64,000 bases of DNA from Rhodobacteraceae bacterium HTCC2083. GTDB lineage: Bacteria; Pseudomonadota; Alphaproteobacteria; Rhodobacterales; Rhodobacteraceae. Every line of letters begins with the position of its first letter. Within the stretch, counting starts at the first letter, position 1. A program made the position numbers and the translations under genes. Below are positions 47,776 to 56,069 of this stretch, piece after piece. The stretch lies in NCBI GenBank assembly GCA_000156115.1, contig DS995276.1, positions 3,628,620 through 3,692,619 of the forward strand. The letters run 5' to 3'. The notes beneath the pieces were generated by a model. That model was given only the letters and a program-made list of their open reading frames with translations, was not told the origin of the DNA and did no database searches.

Positions 47776-48038
47776 GCGGCCTCCCTTAAGATCAACTTAT
47801 CCAGCGTCAGGTCGGAAACTGCACGCCGAAGACGTTCGTTCTCTTTCTGAAGGCGCTTTAATTCCTTGAGTTGTTCCGTGCCCATTCCGCCATACTTCTT
47901 CTTCCAGCGATAATAGGTTTGTTCAGTCACACTGATCTGTCTGATTGCGTCAATCCGAGGCATGCCTTGCCCCATCAGAACTTCAACCTGCCGTAACTTC
48001 ACGACAATCTCTTCGGGCTTTGGTCTCTTAATGGCCAT
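47760..48038 (-). CDS. IS3-family transposase OrfA (helix-turn-helix)
   Basis: 92 residues: a DNA-binding HTH ([18 protein letters not shown], then [18 protein letters not shown]) followed by a leucine-zipper-like helix ([18 protein letters not shown]). It ends EAASGNF*. The next frame continues [17 protein letters not shown], the usual OrfAB fusion point in the IS407 group, so a -1 frameshift would make the full transposase. Confidence 0.92.
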   Translation of the reverse strand: MAIKRPKPEEIVVKLRQVEVLMGQGMPRIDAIRQISVTEQTYYRWKKKYGGMGTEQLKELKRLQKENERLRRAVSDLTLDKLILREAASGNF

Positions 48039-48257
48039 CTCAGGTCCTCCGCTTTCCTAGCTATAGGGGCGAACCACTTCAAAGGGGGAGGCTCAAAACA
48101 AAGAAAAAGGTTGCTGTAGTCGTAGCCAAAGAGAACCAGAGAAAGCCGTAGAGGAGCCATGCTGATACCTAAAGCTATCGACCTCTAAGAGTACTTCAGT
48201 TACACCGTTGGCAAGTCCCCGTGTGAGGGTTCCGCCGAATAAAATGAGGGGGCTTGA

Positions 48258-48278
48258 CGAGTCCCCCCGCCCGCACCA
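48258..48278 (+). repeat. attR: second copy of the 21-bp tRNA-Leu end
   Basis: Exact match to 45234-45254. The bases before it (GGGGGCTTGA) differ from the tRNA T arm, so the copy is the far junction, not a second tRNA. Immediately after it begins the leader of the dehydratase gene, which must originally have followed the tRNA directly. Confidence 0.92.
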
Positions 48279-48345
48279 TTAATTTGAACCTCAATTCTGA
48301 ACATCGCCCCCACGCGTGCGGCGATGCCTTTCGAAGGATACTGTT

Positions 48346-50142
48346 ATGACCAAGATGTTGCCTGAAAACCTGCGCTCCCGTCAGTGGTTCAACAATCCTG
48401 AAAATCGCGAAATGACAGCGCTCTATCTAGAACGTTATCTGAACTACGGGCTGACCCGCGAAGAGCTACAAAGCAACAAGCCGATCATCGCGATTGCGCA
48501 AACCGGCAGTGACCTCTCCCCATGTAATCGCCATCATATTGAGCTGGCCAAGCGCGTGCGGGATGGCATTATTGCGGCGGGCGGTGTGCCTTTGGAAATG
48601 CCTGTGCATCCCATTCAGGAGACAGGTAAACGCCCCACGGCATCGCTGGACCGCAACCTTGCGTATTTAGGATTGGTCGAGACATTATTTGGCTATCCTG
48701 TTGATGGTGTCGTGCTGACGATTGGCTGTGACAAGACCACGCCTGCCCTATTGATGGCCGCCGCAACCGTTAACATTCCTGCGGTTGCTTTGTCCGTTGG
48801 CCCTATGCTCAATGGCTGGTGGGAAGGCGAGCGCGCAGGCTCTGGCACGGTGATCTGGAAAGCCCGAGAAAAGCTGGCGGCAGGTGAGATTGACGAAGAT
48901 GGCTTTATGGATATCGCAGCGGCTTCTGCGCCTTCTGTGGGTTATTGCAATACCATGGGCACAGCGACGACGATGAACTCATTAGCCGAGGCGTTAGGGA
49001 TGCAATTGCCGGGGAGTGCTGCGATTCCAGCGCCTTACCGTGAGCGTGGGCAAATTAGCTATAAGACGGGCAAGCGCATTGTCGATATGGTCTGGGACGA
49101 TTTGCGTCCCTCTGACATCATGACACGCGAGGCGTTCGAGAACGCGATTGTCATCAATTCGGCGATTGGCGGATCGACAAATGCACCGATCCATTTGAAC
49201 GCGATTGCGCGGCATATGGGCGTACCTTTGGACAATGATGATTGGCAAAAGCATGGGCATGATGTGCCTTTGTTGGTTAACCTTCAGCCTGCGGGCAAAT
49301 ACCTTGGCGAGGATTTCCATCGCGCGGGCGGTGTGCCGGCGGTCGTGAGTGCGCTGCTTGGCGATGGACTACTGCCACATCCTGATGCAGTAACCGCGAA
49401 TGGCAAGAGCATGGGCGAAAACTGCGCGCTGCGCCCGTCCACGAATGACGACGTGATCCTACCCATCGCTGCGCCTTTGAAGGAAGCGGCGGGCTTTATC
49501 AATCTTAAGGGCAACCTTTTTGATAGTGCCATCATGAAGACCTCGGTGATCAGCCCCGCGTTTCGCGCCGCGTATCTCAGCAATCCTGAGGATATAAATG
49601 CCTTTGAGGGGCGTGCGATCGTGTTTGACGGGCCCGAAGATTATCACCACCGCATTGACGATCCTGCGGAAGGTATTGATGCGGATTGCATCCTTGTGAT
49701 GCGCGGCGCAGGTCCAAAGGGATATCCAGGCGGCGCGGAAGTGGTGAACATGCGCGCGCCTGCGTATCTTTTGAAAGCGGGTGTAGAAGCTTTGCCCTGC
49801 ATTGGGGATGGGCGGCAATCTGGCACGTCAGGCTCCCCCTCGATCTTGAATGCTGCACCCGAAGCGCCTGACAATGGTGGCTTAGCGGTGCTGCAAACGG
49901 GGGATGTGATCCGTATTGATCTCAATGAATTCAGCGCCAACATTCTGATATCAATAGAAGAATACGATGGACGTAGGGAAGCGTTGATTGCGTCTGGCGG
50001 TTTCCCCTTCCCTGAAAGCCAGACACCGTGGCAGCAATACTTTCGCGAGATGGTTGAGCCGTTTGACAAGGGCATGACGCTCCGCGGGGCAGATGCCTAT
50101 CAAGATGTAGCACGCAAAGGGATGCCGCGGGATAATCATTAG
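48346..50142 (+). CDS. IlvD/EDD-family sugar-acid dehydratase (pentonate/arabinonate-type)
   Basis: 598 residues. The three Fe-S cysteines of the family are present in [28 protein letters not shown] and [17 protein letters not shown], and the C-terminal [16 protein letters not shown] is typical. The details ([28 protein letters not shown]) fit the pentonate/arabinonate branch better than biosynthetic IlvD. The likely reaction is dehydration of an aldonate to a 2-keto-3-deoxy acid; substrate unproven. The ATG at 48346 has GAAGGA upstream; an ATG 30 nt earlier is less likely. Confidence 0.87.
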   Translation: MTKMLPENLRSRQWFNNPENREMTALYLERYLNYGLTREELQSNKPIIAIAQTGSDLSPCNRHHIELAKRVRDGIIAAGGVPLEMPVHPIQETGKRPTASLDRNLAYLGLVETLFGYPVDGVVLTIGCDKTTPALLMAAATVNIPAVALSVGPMLNGWWEGERAGSGTVIWKAREKLAAGEIDEDGFMDIAAASAPSVGYCNTMGTATTMNSLAEALGMQLPGSAAIPAPYRERGQISYKTGKRIVDMVWDDLRPSDIMTREAFENAIVINSAIGGSTNAPIHLNAIARHMGVPLDNDDWQKHGHDVPLLVNLQPAGKYLGEDFHRAGGVPAVVSALLGDGLLPHPDAVTANGKSMGENCALRPSTNDDVILPIAAPLKEAAGFINLKGNLFDSAIMKTSVISPAFRAAYLSNPEDINAFEGRAIVFDGPEDYHHRIDDPAEGIDADCILVMRGAGPKGYPGGAEVVNMRAPAYLLKAGVEALPCIGDGRQSGTSGSPSILNAAPEAPDNGGLAVLQTGDVIRIDLNEFSANILISIEEYDGRREALIASGGFPFPESQTPWQQYFREMVEPFDKGMTLRGADAYQDVARKGMPRDNH

Positions 50143-50207
50143 AGATTGGGAGGTGGCTTTGCGGAGATAGTGACCGACTAAATTGCCCCTAAAGCAGTCT
50201 CATATTT

Positions 50208-50399
50208 TTATGCTTGGAAATATTTCTTTACCACAAATTGCGACAACTTAAGAATGTCTGCCAAGAGCGAACTAAAGAAATACGTGAGTACAGCAAGAAG
50301 GATCAAAGATCTCTCTGAAACATAGTCCATTGTTACCAAAGCCAAACCTGCTGCGGCCCCTCCTAAGATACCACTTAAGATCATGGATTGAAGCTTCAT
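50208..50399 (-). CDS. Small two-helix membrane protein
   Basis: 63 residues with two hydrophobic segments (MILSGILGGAAAGLALVTMD and LILLAVLTYFFSSLLADILK) and a basic C-terminus. GGGAG lies 7 nt before the ATG, which supports translation. It is on the minus strand between the dehydratase and gcvP with no obvious partner. Unrecognised. About 180 bp of non-coding sequence separates it from gcvP. Confidence 0.6.
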   Translation of the reverse strand: MKLQSMILSGILGGAAAGLALVTMDYVSERSLILLAVLTYFFSSLLADILKLSQFVVKKYFQA

Positions 50400-50582
50400 T
50401 TGACCACTCCCTAATTGCTGGAACTGCTCGCAAACACATGGTGTATTTGCTGCGACTTATTCAAAAGCTCGATGACTTTCTTTTCATGCTCGCTGTTGTA
50501 AAGCACGCAAAAAAGGCTCGAGCCAAACAACTGTCTCAATCGAAAAGAGCCGCCCCTCACAGACTACTCTTTCTTCAATAAT

Positions 50583-53426
50583 TTACTCAGCTGCGAGCGC
50601 GTAGTCTTCCATCGGTGGGCATGTGCAGGTCAGATTGCGGTCCCCCCAGACGTTGTCCACACGGTTCACAGGTGGCCAGTATTTGTCCACGCGGAAGGCA
50701 CCCGGAGGGAAGCAACCCGTTTCGCGTGAATAAGGTCGATCCCAATCTTTCACCAAATCCTCCATCGTGTGTGGCGCGTTCTTGAGCGGATTGTTCGCCT
50801 CGTCAATATCACCGGATTCGATCTGAGCGATTTCAGCGCGGATAGCGAGCATAGCATCGCAGAAGCGGTCTAGCTCGGCCTTGGTTTCACTCTCCGTTGG
50901 TTCGATCATAAGCGTACCAGCAACTGGCCAGCTCATCGTGGGGGCGTGAAAACCACAATCAATCAAACGCTTAGCGATATCATCAACGCTTACATGCGCG
51001 CTATCCGCGAAAGGCCGCGTGTCGATAATACACTCATGTGCGACGCGGCCTGTGGGGCCTTTGTAGAGCACCTGATACGCACCTTCGAGCCGTTTTGCGA
51101 TGTAGTTGGCGTTCAGGATCGCGACGCGCGTCGCCTGTGTCAGACCTTCGCCACCCATCATCAGACAGTAAGCCCATGAGATCGGCAGCAAGGATGGAGA
51201 GCCGAAAGGCGCCGCTGAAACAGCGCCCTCGCCACCATTGGGATCACCGGGAAGATGAGCGATCAAATGCTCTTTCACGCCGATCGGCCCCATGCCAGGA
51301 CCACCCCCGCCATGCGGGATGCAGAAGGTTTTGTGCAGGTTCAAATGACTCACATCGCCGCCCAGATCACCGGGGCGCGACAGGCCGACCATCGCATTCA
51401 TGTTCGCGCCATCAATGTAGACCTGACCACCCGCCTCGTGGGTGATCTTGCACACATCTATAACCGTTTCCTCGAACACCCCGTGGGTCGAAGGGTATGT
51501 GATCATGCAGGCCGCTAGGTTATCTTTATGCTCATCAACTTTCACTCGGAAATCATCGAGGTCAATATCGCCGCGATCATTGCATTTCACGGGAACCACT
51601 TTCCAGCCTACCATCTGCGCAGAGGCAGGGTTGGTGCCGTGGGCATTCATTGGAATGAGGCAAATGTTGCGATGGCCTTGGTCGTTGCTGCGGTGATAGC
51701 TGGCGATGCTCAAAAGGCCCGCATATTCGCCCTGCGCGCCGGAATTGGGCTGCATTGAAATTGCGTCGTAGCCTGTCACATCGCAAAGTTTCGCGCTGAG
51801 ATCGTCGATCATTTCATAGTAACCAGCCGCCTGATCCTTGGGGATGTAGGGGTGGAGCAGAGAAAATTCGTCCCAGCTTACAGGCATCATTTCAGCGGCT
51901 GAATTGAGCTTCATCGTGCAAGAGCCAAGCGGGATCATCGCCCGATCCAATGCCAGATCACGGTCCGCGAGGCGACGCATATAGCGCATCATTTCCGTTT
52001 CCGCGCGGTTCATGTGGAACACGGGATGCGTGAGGAAATCAGAGGTGCGGATCAACTTTTCAGGCATGTGATAATGCGGGGTGTAATCCTTGTCTTCTTG
52101 AGTGATGCCAAAGGCACGCCAGACCGCTTCGATGGTTTCAGAACGCGTACGCTCATCCAGTGTAATACCGATCTTGGTGCTGCCGACCGCGCGCAGGTTG
52201 ATGCCCTCATCAACGGCGGATTTCATCACCGCAGATTGCAAGGGACCCACGTCAACTGTGATTGTGTCAAAGAAGACGGAAGGCTCAGAGTGAAAGCCGT
52301 TTTGGCGCAGGGTCTCAGCCAAGCGCGCGGTCTTGCGATGGATACGTTGCGCGATGGCTTTGAGGCCTTCGGGACCATGAAATACTGCGTAGAAACCCGC
52401 CATAACGGCAAGCAAGGCTTGCGCGGTACAAACGTTCGACGTCGCTTTTTCGCGGCGGATATGCTGCTCGCGGGTTTGCAAGCTGAGGCGGTAGGCGCGG
52501 TTGCCATGGCTGTCGATGGAGACGCCGACAATCCGCCCCGGCATGTTGCGCGCATAGCTTTGTTTTGTCGCCATATAGGCCGCGTGCGGGCCACCATAGC
52601 CGACGGGCACGCCGAAACGCTGCGTGGAGCCGACAGCAATATCCGCCCCCATCGCGCCCGGTTCTTTAAGCAAAGTCAATGCCATAGGGTCTGCGGTGAT
52701 GATGCCAATGGCTTTGGTGTCGTGGAGCTTGGCGATGTCATTCGTGAAATCACGCAGGTGACCATGGGTGCCTGGATATTGAAAAATTGCGCCAAAGATC
52801 GCCTGCGCATCCATGTCATCTGGATTGCCGACGGTGATTTCGATTCCAAGAGGTGCAGCACGGGTTTTCATCACAGCGATGTTTTGGGGGTGGCAACCCT
52901 CATCAATGAAGAAACCCTTCACTTTGGATTTGGACACACGCTGCGCCATCGTCATCGCTTCTGCGCAAGCAGTAGCTTCGTCGAGAAGAGAGGCGTTGGC
53001 GATCTCTAGGCCTGTGAGGTCGCTGACCATGGTTTGGAAGTTCAACAGTGCCTCAAGACGACCTTGAGAAATCTCTGGTTGATAGGGCGTATAGGCCGTG
53101 TACCAAGCAGGGTTTTCAAAGATATTACGTTGGATCGCGGGGGGCGTGACCGTGCCGTGATAACCTTGCCCAATGAGCGAAGTCAGCACTTTGTTTTTGC
53201 CCGCAGTGACCTTCATATGATGCAGCAATTCGCGTTCTGACTTGGCCTTGCCGAAATCAAGCGGCTCGTCCTGTCGGATCGATTGCGGCACCGTGTCTTC
53301 GATCAAATCATGCAGGTTTTTCGCCCCCACCACGTCCAGCATGTCGGCCATCTCCGTGGGCGATGGTCCGATATGACGGCGGTTGGCGAAATCATATGGC
53401 AGATAATCGGTGGGGGTGAAGGTCAT
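50583..53426 (-). CDS. gcvP: Glycine dehydrogenase (aminomethyl-transferring), P-protein
   Basis: Decarboxylates glycine and passes the aminomethyl group to GcvH. 947 residues, the homodimer-type single-chain form. PLP Lys in [20 protein letters not shown] (about residue 700), the N-half [20 protein letters not shown], and [17 protein letters not shown]. It follows gcvH by 12 bp in the riboswitch-controlled gcvT-H-P operon. Confidence 0.98.
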   Translation of the reverse strand: MTFTPTDYLPYDFANRRHIGPSPTEMADMLDVVGAKNLHDLIEDTVPQSIRQDEPLDFGKAKSERELLHHMKVTAGKNKVLTSLIGQGYHGTVTPPAIQRNIFENPAWYTAYTPYQPEISQGRLEALLNFQTMVSDLTGLEIANASLLDEATACAEAMTMAQRVSKSKVKGFFIDEGCHPQNIAVMKTRAAPLGIEITVGNPDDMDAQAIFGAIFQYPGTHGHLRDFTNDIAKLHDTKAIGIITADPMALTLLKEPGAMGADIAVGSTQRFGVPVGYGGPHAAYMATKQSYARNMPGRIVGVSIDSHGNRAYRLSLQTREQHIRREKATSNVCTAQALLAVMAGFYAVFHGPEGLKAIAQRIHRKTARLAETLRQNGFHSEPSVFFDTITVDVGPLQSAVMKSAVDEGINLRAVGSTKIGITLDERTRSETIEAVWRAFGITQEDKDYTPHYHMPEKLIRTSDFLTHPVFHMNRAETEMMRYMRRLADRDLALDRAMIPLGSCTMKLNSAAEMMPVSWDEFSLLHPYIPKDQAAGYYEMIDDLSAKLCDVTGYDAISMQPNSGAQGEYAGLLSIASYHRSNDQGHRNICLIPMNAHGTNPASAQMVGWKVVPVKCNDRGDIDLDDFRVKVDEHKDNLAACMITYPSTHGVFEETVIDVCKITHEAGGQVYIDGANMNAMVGLSRPGDLGGDVSHLNLHKTFCIPHGGGGPGMGPIGVKEHLIAHLPGDPNGGEGAVSAAPFGSPSLLPISWAYCLMMGGEGLTQATRVAILNANYIAKRLEGAYQVLYKGPTGRVAHECIIDTRPFADSAHVSVDDIAKRLIDCGFHAPTMSWPVAGTLMIEPTESETKAELDRFCDAMLAIRAEIAQIESGDIDEANNPLKNAPHTMEDLVKDWDRPYSRETGCFPPGAFRVDKYWPPVNRVDNVWGDRNLTCTCPPMEDYALAAE

Positions 53427-53438
53427 TGACGGGATCCT

Positions 53439-53798
53439 TTAAGCGATGAACTTTTTGTAGCTTGCTTCGTCCATGTAATCGTCCATTTGGGACGCATCTG
53501 AAGCTTCGATTTTAACGAACCAACCTGCCCCAATCGCATCTTCATTCGCGAGCGCGGGGTTCTCTGCTAGGGCTTCGTTTACTTCGACAATTTCGCCATC
53601 AATCGGCGCAAGGATATCGGAGGCGGCTTTGACGCTTTCGATGACGACGATCTCTTCGTCTTTAGTGACTGTTGTGCCCACTTCGGGCAGTTCTACAAAA
53701 ACGATATCGCCAAGCTGCTCTGTCGCGTGCTCTGTGATGCCGACGACAACGCCGTCGTTTTCAACGCGCAGCCATTCGTGCTCTTCTGTGTATTTCAT
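53439..53798 (-). CDS. gcvH: Glycine cleavage system H protein
   Basis: The lipoyl carrier of the complex. 119 residues, with the lipoylation Lys57 in VVIESVKAASDILAPI, the N-terminal YTEEHEWLRVENDGV and the C-terminal GAGWFVKIEASD. Normal length; 15 bp downstream of gcvT. Confidence 0.98.
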   Translation of the reverse strand: MKYTEEHEWLRVENDGVVVGITEHATEQLGDIVFVELPEVGTTVTKDEEIVVIESVKAASDILAPIDGEIVEVNEALAENPALANEDAIGAGWFVKIEASDASQMDDYMDEASYKKFIA

Positions 53799-53813
53799 AT
53801 TAGTATCTCCCTT

Positions 53814-54929
53814 TTATCGTTTGAAATTCGCCGGTGTGAAGGGCATTTTTGTGATCGTAAGTGGTAAGCGCTTGCCGCGCAATTCGCCGTAGATTGTCGC
53901 GCCCAGCTTGCTGTGATCGGCACTAATCAGACCCATTGCCACAGGGCCGGCTACTGTTGGCCCAAAGCCGCCTGAGGTTATTGTGCCAATGCTGGTGCCG
54001 CCTTCACTGGTGGCGAATAGTTCAACCCCCTCGCGCATAGGCGCACGTCCTTCGGGTAGCAGGCCGACACGCTTACGCGGCGCGCCATTCTCCATCTGCA
54101 CGGAGATAATATCTGCACCGGGGAAGCCACCCGCACGTGCGTTACCTGAGCGGCGGACCTTTTGGATCGCCCAAGTCAGCGCGCCTTCAACAGGCGTTGT
54201 GGATGTGTCGATGTCGTGACCGTAAAGGCAAAGTCCGCCTTCAAGGCGCAGCGAATCCCGCGCGCCGAGGCCGATGGCTTCTACGTCTTCGTGTGCAAGC
54301 AAGGCTTCGGCCAAAGCCACGGCATCGGCGTTTGGGACGGAGATTTCATAACCGTCTTCGCCCGTGTAGCCAGAGCGGGAGACCCAGCATTCCGCGCCGT
54401 TCAAATCAAGCGTGGCGACGTCCATGAAGGTCATGTCAGCAGCTCTGGGATCGAGCGTGCTGAGCACAGCCTCAGACGCTGGACCTTGCAGCGCAAGGAG
54501 CGCGCGGTCTGCGATTTCGGTGACTATGACTTCAGGCTCAAGGTGCGCTTTCATGTGGGCGATGTCAGCGCCTTTGCAGGCGGCGTTGACCACCACGAAG
54601 ATATGATCGCCACGATTGGCAAGCATCAAGTCATCCATGATGCCGCCCTGTTCATTGGTGAGCATGCCATAGCGCTGGCGGTTTTCTGCAAGACCTTCGA
54701 TATCGACTGGGATCAGCGTTTCCAAAGCGGCAGCGGCCATCGCCCCAGAGACTTTGACTTGACCCATATGGCTGACGTCAAACAGTCCCGCTTTCTCGCG
54801 TGTGTGCAAATGTTCTTTCATCACACCAAGGGGAAATTGCACGGGCATGGAGTACCCTGCGAACGGCACCATTTTCGCACCCAATTGAACGTGCAAATCG
54901 TGCAACGGTGTCTCTAGAAGGTCAGACAT
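53814..54929 (-). CDS. gcvT: Glycine cleavage system T protein (aminomethyltransferase)
   Basis: Moves the methylene group from lipoyl-GcvH to tetrahydrofolate. 371 residues: LFDVSHMGQVKVSG, GIMDDLMLANRGDHIFVVVN with the folate-site Asp, RSGYTGEDGYEISVP, and LRLEGGLCLYGHDID. First gene of the operon; the glycine riboswitch ends about 85 bp upstream of its start. Confidence 0.98.
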   Translation of the reverse strand: MSDLLETPLHDLHVQLGAKMVPFAGYSMPVQFPLGVMKEHLHTREKAGLFDVSHMGQVKVSGAMAAAALETLIPVDIEGLAENRQRYGMLTNEQGGIMDDLMLANRGDHIFVVVNAACKGADIAHMKAHLEPEVIVTEIADRALLALQGPASEAVLSTLDPRAADMTFMDVATLDLNGAECWVSRSGYTGEDGYEISVPNADAVALAEALLAHEDVEAIGLGARDSLRLEGGLCLYGHDIDTSTTPVEGALTWAIQKVRRSGNARAGGFPGADIISVQMENGAPRKRVGLLPEGRAPMREGVELFATSEGGTSIGTITSGGFGPTVAGPVAMGLISADHSKLGATIYGELRGKRLPLTITKMPFTPANFKR

Positions 54930-55014
54930 TTGTAGCCTCTTTCACTAAGGCCGACTGTCTCTTTAAGAAGAACATGCGGCACCACATTGAGCACGCGAAA
55001 TCCTCGCGCACGTG

Positions 55015-55170
55015 ATGCCCCCTCTGTCATGGTGCCTGAGATCGCTATCCCTTCGGCGGACGATTTAACGTCTCTCTCCAGAGTGTCGTATCGCAGTAAA
55101 GGTCCCTTGGCCTGAGAGTTTCCGGGGCGGTTGCTCCTTCGGCACCAGCGTTGCTGGTTCTCCCGATACT
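55015..55170 (-). promoter_or_regulatory. Tandem glycine riboswitch (two gcvT-type aptamers)
   Basis: On the minus strand the first aptamer shows GGGAGA, GCCGAAGGAGCAA, GGAAACTCTCAGGC and the closing ACTCTGGAGAG. The second follows after a short linker with CGCCGAAGGGATAGCGATCTC and AGGCACCATGACAGAGG. These are the core motifs of the cooperative glycine riboswitch. Positioned directly before gcvT, it should switch the operon on when glycine is high. Confidence 0.93.
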
Positions 55171-55230
55171 GCTGGCGTTTATGTGCGACAAAGCGGTGCG
55201 CTGTGTCAACGCCTGTATGCAATGGGGTAC

Positions 55231-55264
55231 AAAAAAGTCGGGCAAGGTCCGCCCTGCCCGACTT
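55231..55264 (-). terminator. Strong intrinsic terminator after coxM
   Basis: A perfect 10-bp stem (AAGTCGGGCA with TGCCCGACTT) and a 10-nt loop, followed on the minus strand by further T residues to 55231. It lies 12 bp past the coxM stop and about 60 bp before the glycine riboswitch, so it separates the two operons. Confidence 0.88.
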
Positions 55265-55275
55265 AAGAATCTAGA

Positions 55276-56058
55276 TTAAGATGCTGCGGTAACCGCCCGA
55301 CTTGTAATGACTTTTATCAAGTGCGCGCGGTATTCTGCGCTGCCATGCAAGTCTTCGATCATGTTATCAGCACTGGCACTGAGATTCGCCAAAGCATCAG
55401 CCGAGAAGTTCGCACTCAGCGCTTCTTCCGCCTCTGTCCAACGGAAAACGCCCTCGTTCGAGGCACCTGTCACAGCGACTCGCACGCCATCGGCGTATTT
55501 CGCAACGAACACACCAACCAAAGCAAAGCGCGACGCGGGCTGTACGAATTTCTCGTAATGCGACGCCTCTGGGATTGGGAAAGACACGGCTGTGATGATC
55601 TCGCCTTCCTCCAGCGCGGTGTCGAACATGCCTTGGAAATAGTCATCCGCCGCGATCTCACGCGTGTTGGTCGTGATGGTCGCACCCGAGCCAAGCGCCG
55701 CAGCAGGGTAGCACGCGGAGGGGTCATTATTAGCGAGCGAGCCGCCAATCGTGCCACGATTGCGCACCGCCGGATCACCAATGTTTGACGCCAGCGCAGA
55801 GAGGCCCGCATAGCTGCCATCTGCTGCCACAGACGCATGGTTAGTTGCACCGCCAATAGTGAGGCTGCCCCCGCTTGCGGTGATGCCCTGCATCTCGCTC
55901 ACACCGCTTAGGCTCACCAAAGCCGAAGGTGATGCAAGGCGTTGTTTCAGCGTCGGGATCAGCGTTTGACCACCGCCCAGCGCTTGCGCCTCATCAGCCC
56001 CAAGAGCGGTGACAGCATCGGCCACAGTTGTCGGGCGTTCGATATCAAATGAATACAT
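55276..56058 (-). CDS. coxM: CO dehydrogenase-like medium (FAD) subunit
   Basis: 260 residues of the xanthine dehydrogenase FAD-subunit family. FAD-binding motifs ALGGGQTLIPTLKQRL (about residue 30) and IGDPAVRNRGTIGGSLANND (about residue 90), then the C-terminal domain. It transfers electrons from the Fe-S subunit to an acceptor such as quinone. Last gene of an S-L-M operon, 11 bp after coxL, ended by a strong terminator. The physiological substrate follows coxL. Confidence 0.88.
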   Translation of the reverse strand: MYSFDIERPTTVADAVTALGADEAQALGGGQTLIPTLKQRLASPSALVSLSGVSEMQGITASGGSLTIGGATNHASVAADGSYAGLSALASNIGDPAVRNRGTIGGSLANNDPSACYPAAALGSGATITTNTREIAADDYFQGMFDTALEEGEIITAVSFPIPEASHYEKFVQPASRFALVGVFVAKYADGVRVAVTGASNEGVFRWTEAEEALSANFSADALANLSASADNMIEDLHGSAEYRAHLIKVITSRAVTAAS

Positions 56059-56069
56059 ATCCGCTCTCC

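Larger units (their letters stand above)
46878..48095 (-). mobile_element. IS3-family (IS407-like) insertion sequence, 1218 bp
   Basis: The ends are imperfect inverted repeats beginning TGAGCAGCCCCACTTGAGTG (left) and TGAGCCTCCCCCTTTGAAGT (right, minus strand). The element holds overlapping orfA and orfB with a frameshift junction. The bases flanking the two ends do not match, so no target duplication is evident; adjacent deletion may have removed one copy. It lies wholly inside the tRNA-Leu element. Confidence 0.85.
45255..48278 (+). mobile_element. Small tRNA-Leu-integrated element (about 3.0 kb)
   Basis: Bounded by the 21-bp direct repeat, with one integrase pointing away from the tRNA. 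Apart from the IS3-type insertion (1218 bp), only about 1.8 kb of element DNA remains: integrase, one 100-residue hypothetical gene and short unrecognised stretches. There are no replication, transfer or phage structural genes, so it is a remnant or a minimal passenger that depends on its integrase. Its A/T-richer codon use (AGG Arg, CTA/TTA Leu) contrasts with the flanking genes. Confidence 0.85.

Noticed and set aside
45255-48278. Prophage
   Set aside because: No phage structural, lysis or replication gene is present; only an integrase and an IS.
50514-50530. GGCTCGAGCC palindrome next to an A6 run as a gcvP terminator
   Set aside because: With a realistic loop the stem has only three base pairs and it lies more than 50 bp past the gcvP stop; too weak to call.
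54914-55222. A 102-residue minus-strand reading frame upstream of gcvT
   Set aside because: It is the translation of the tandem glycine riboswitch; the RNA motifs explain the sequence fully.
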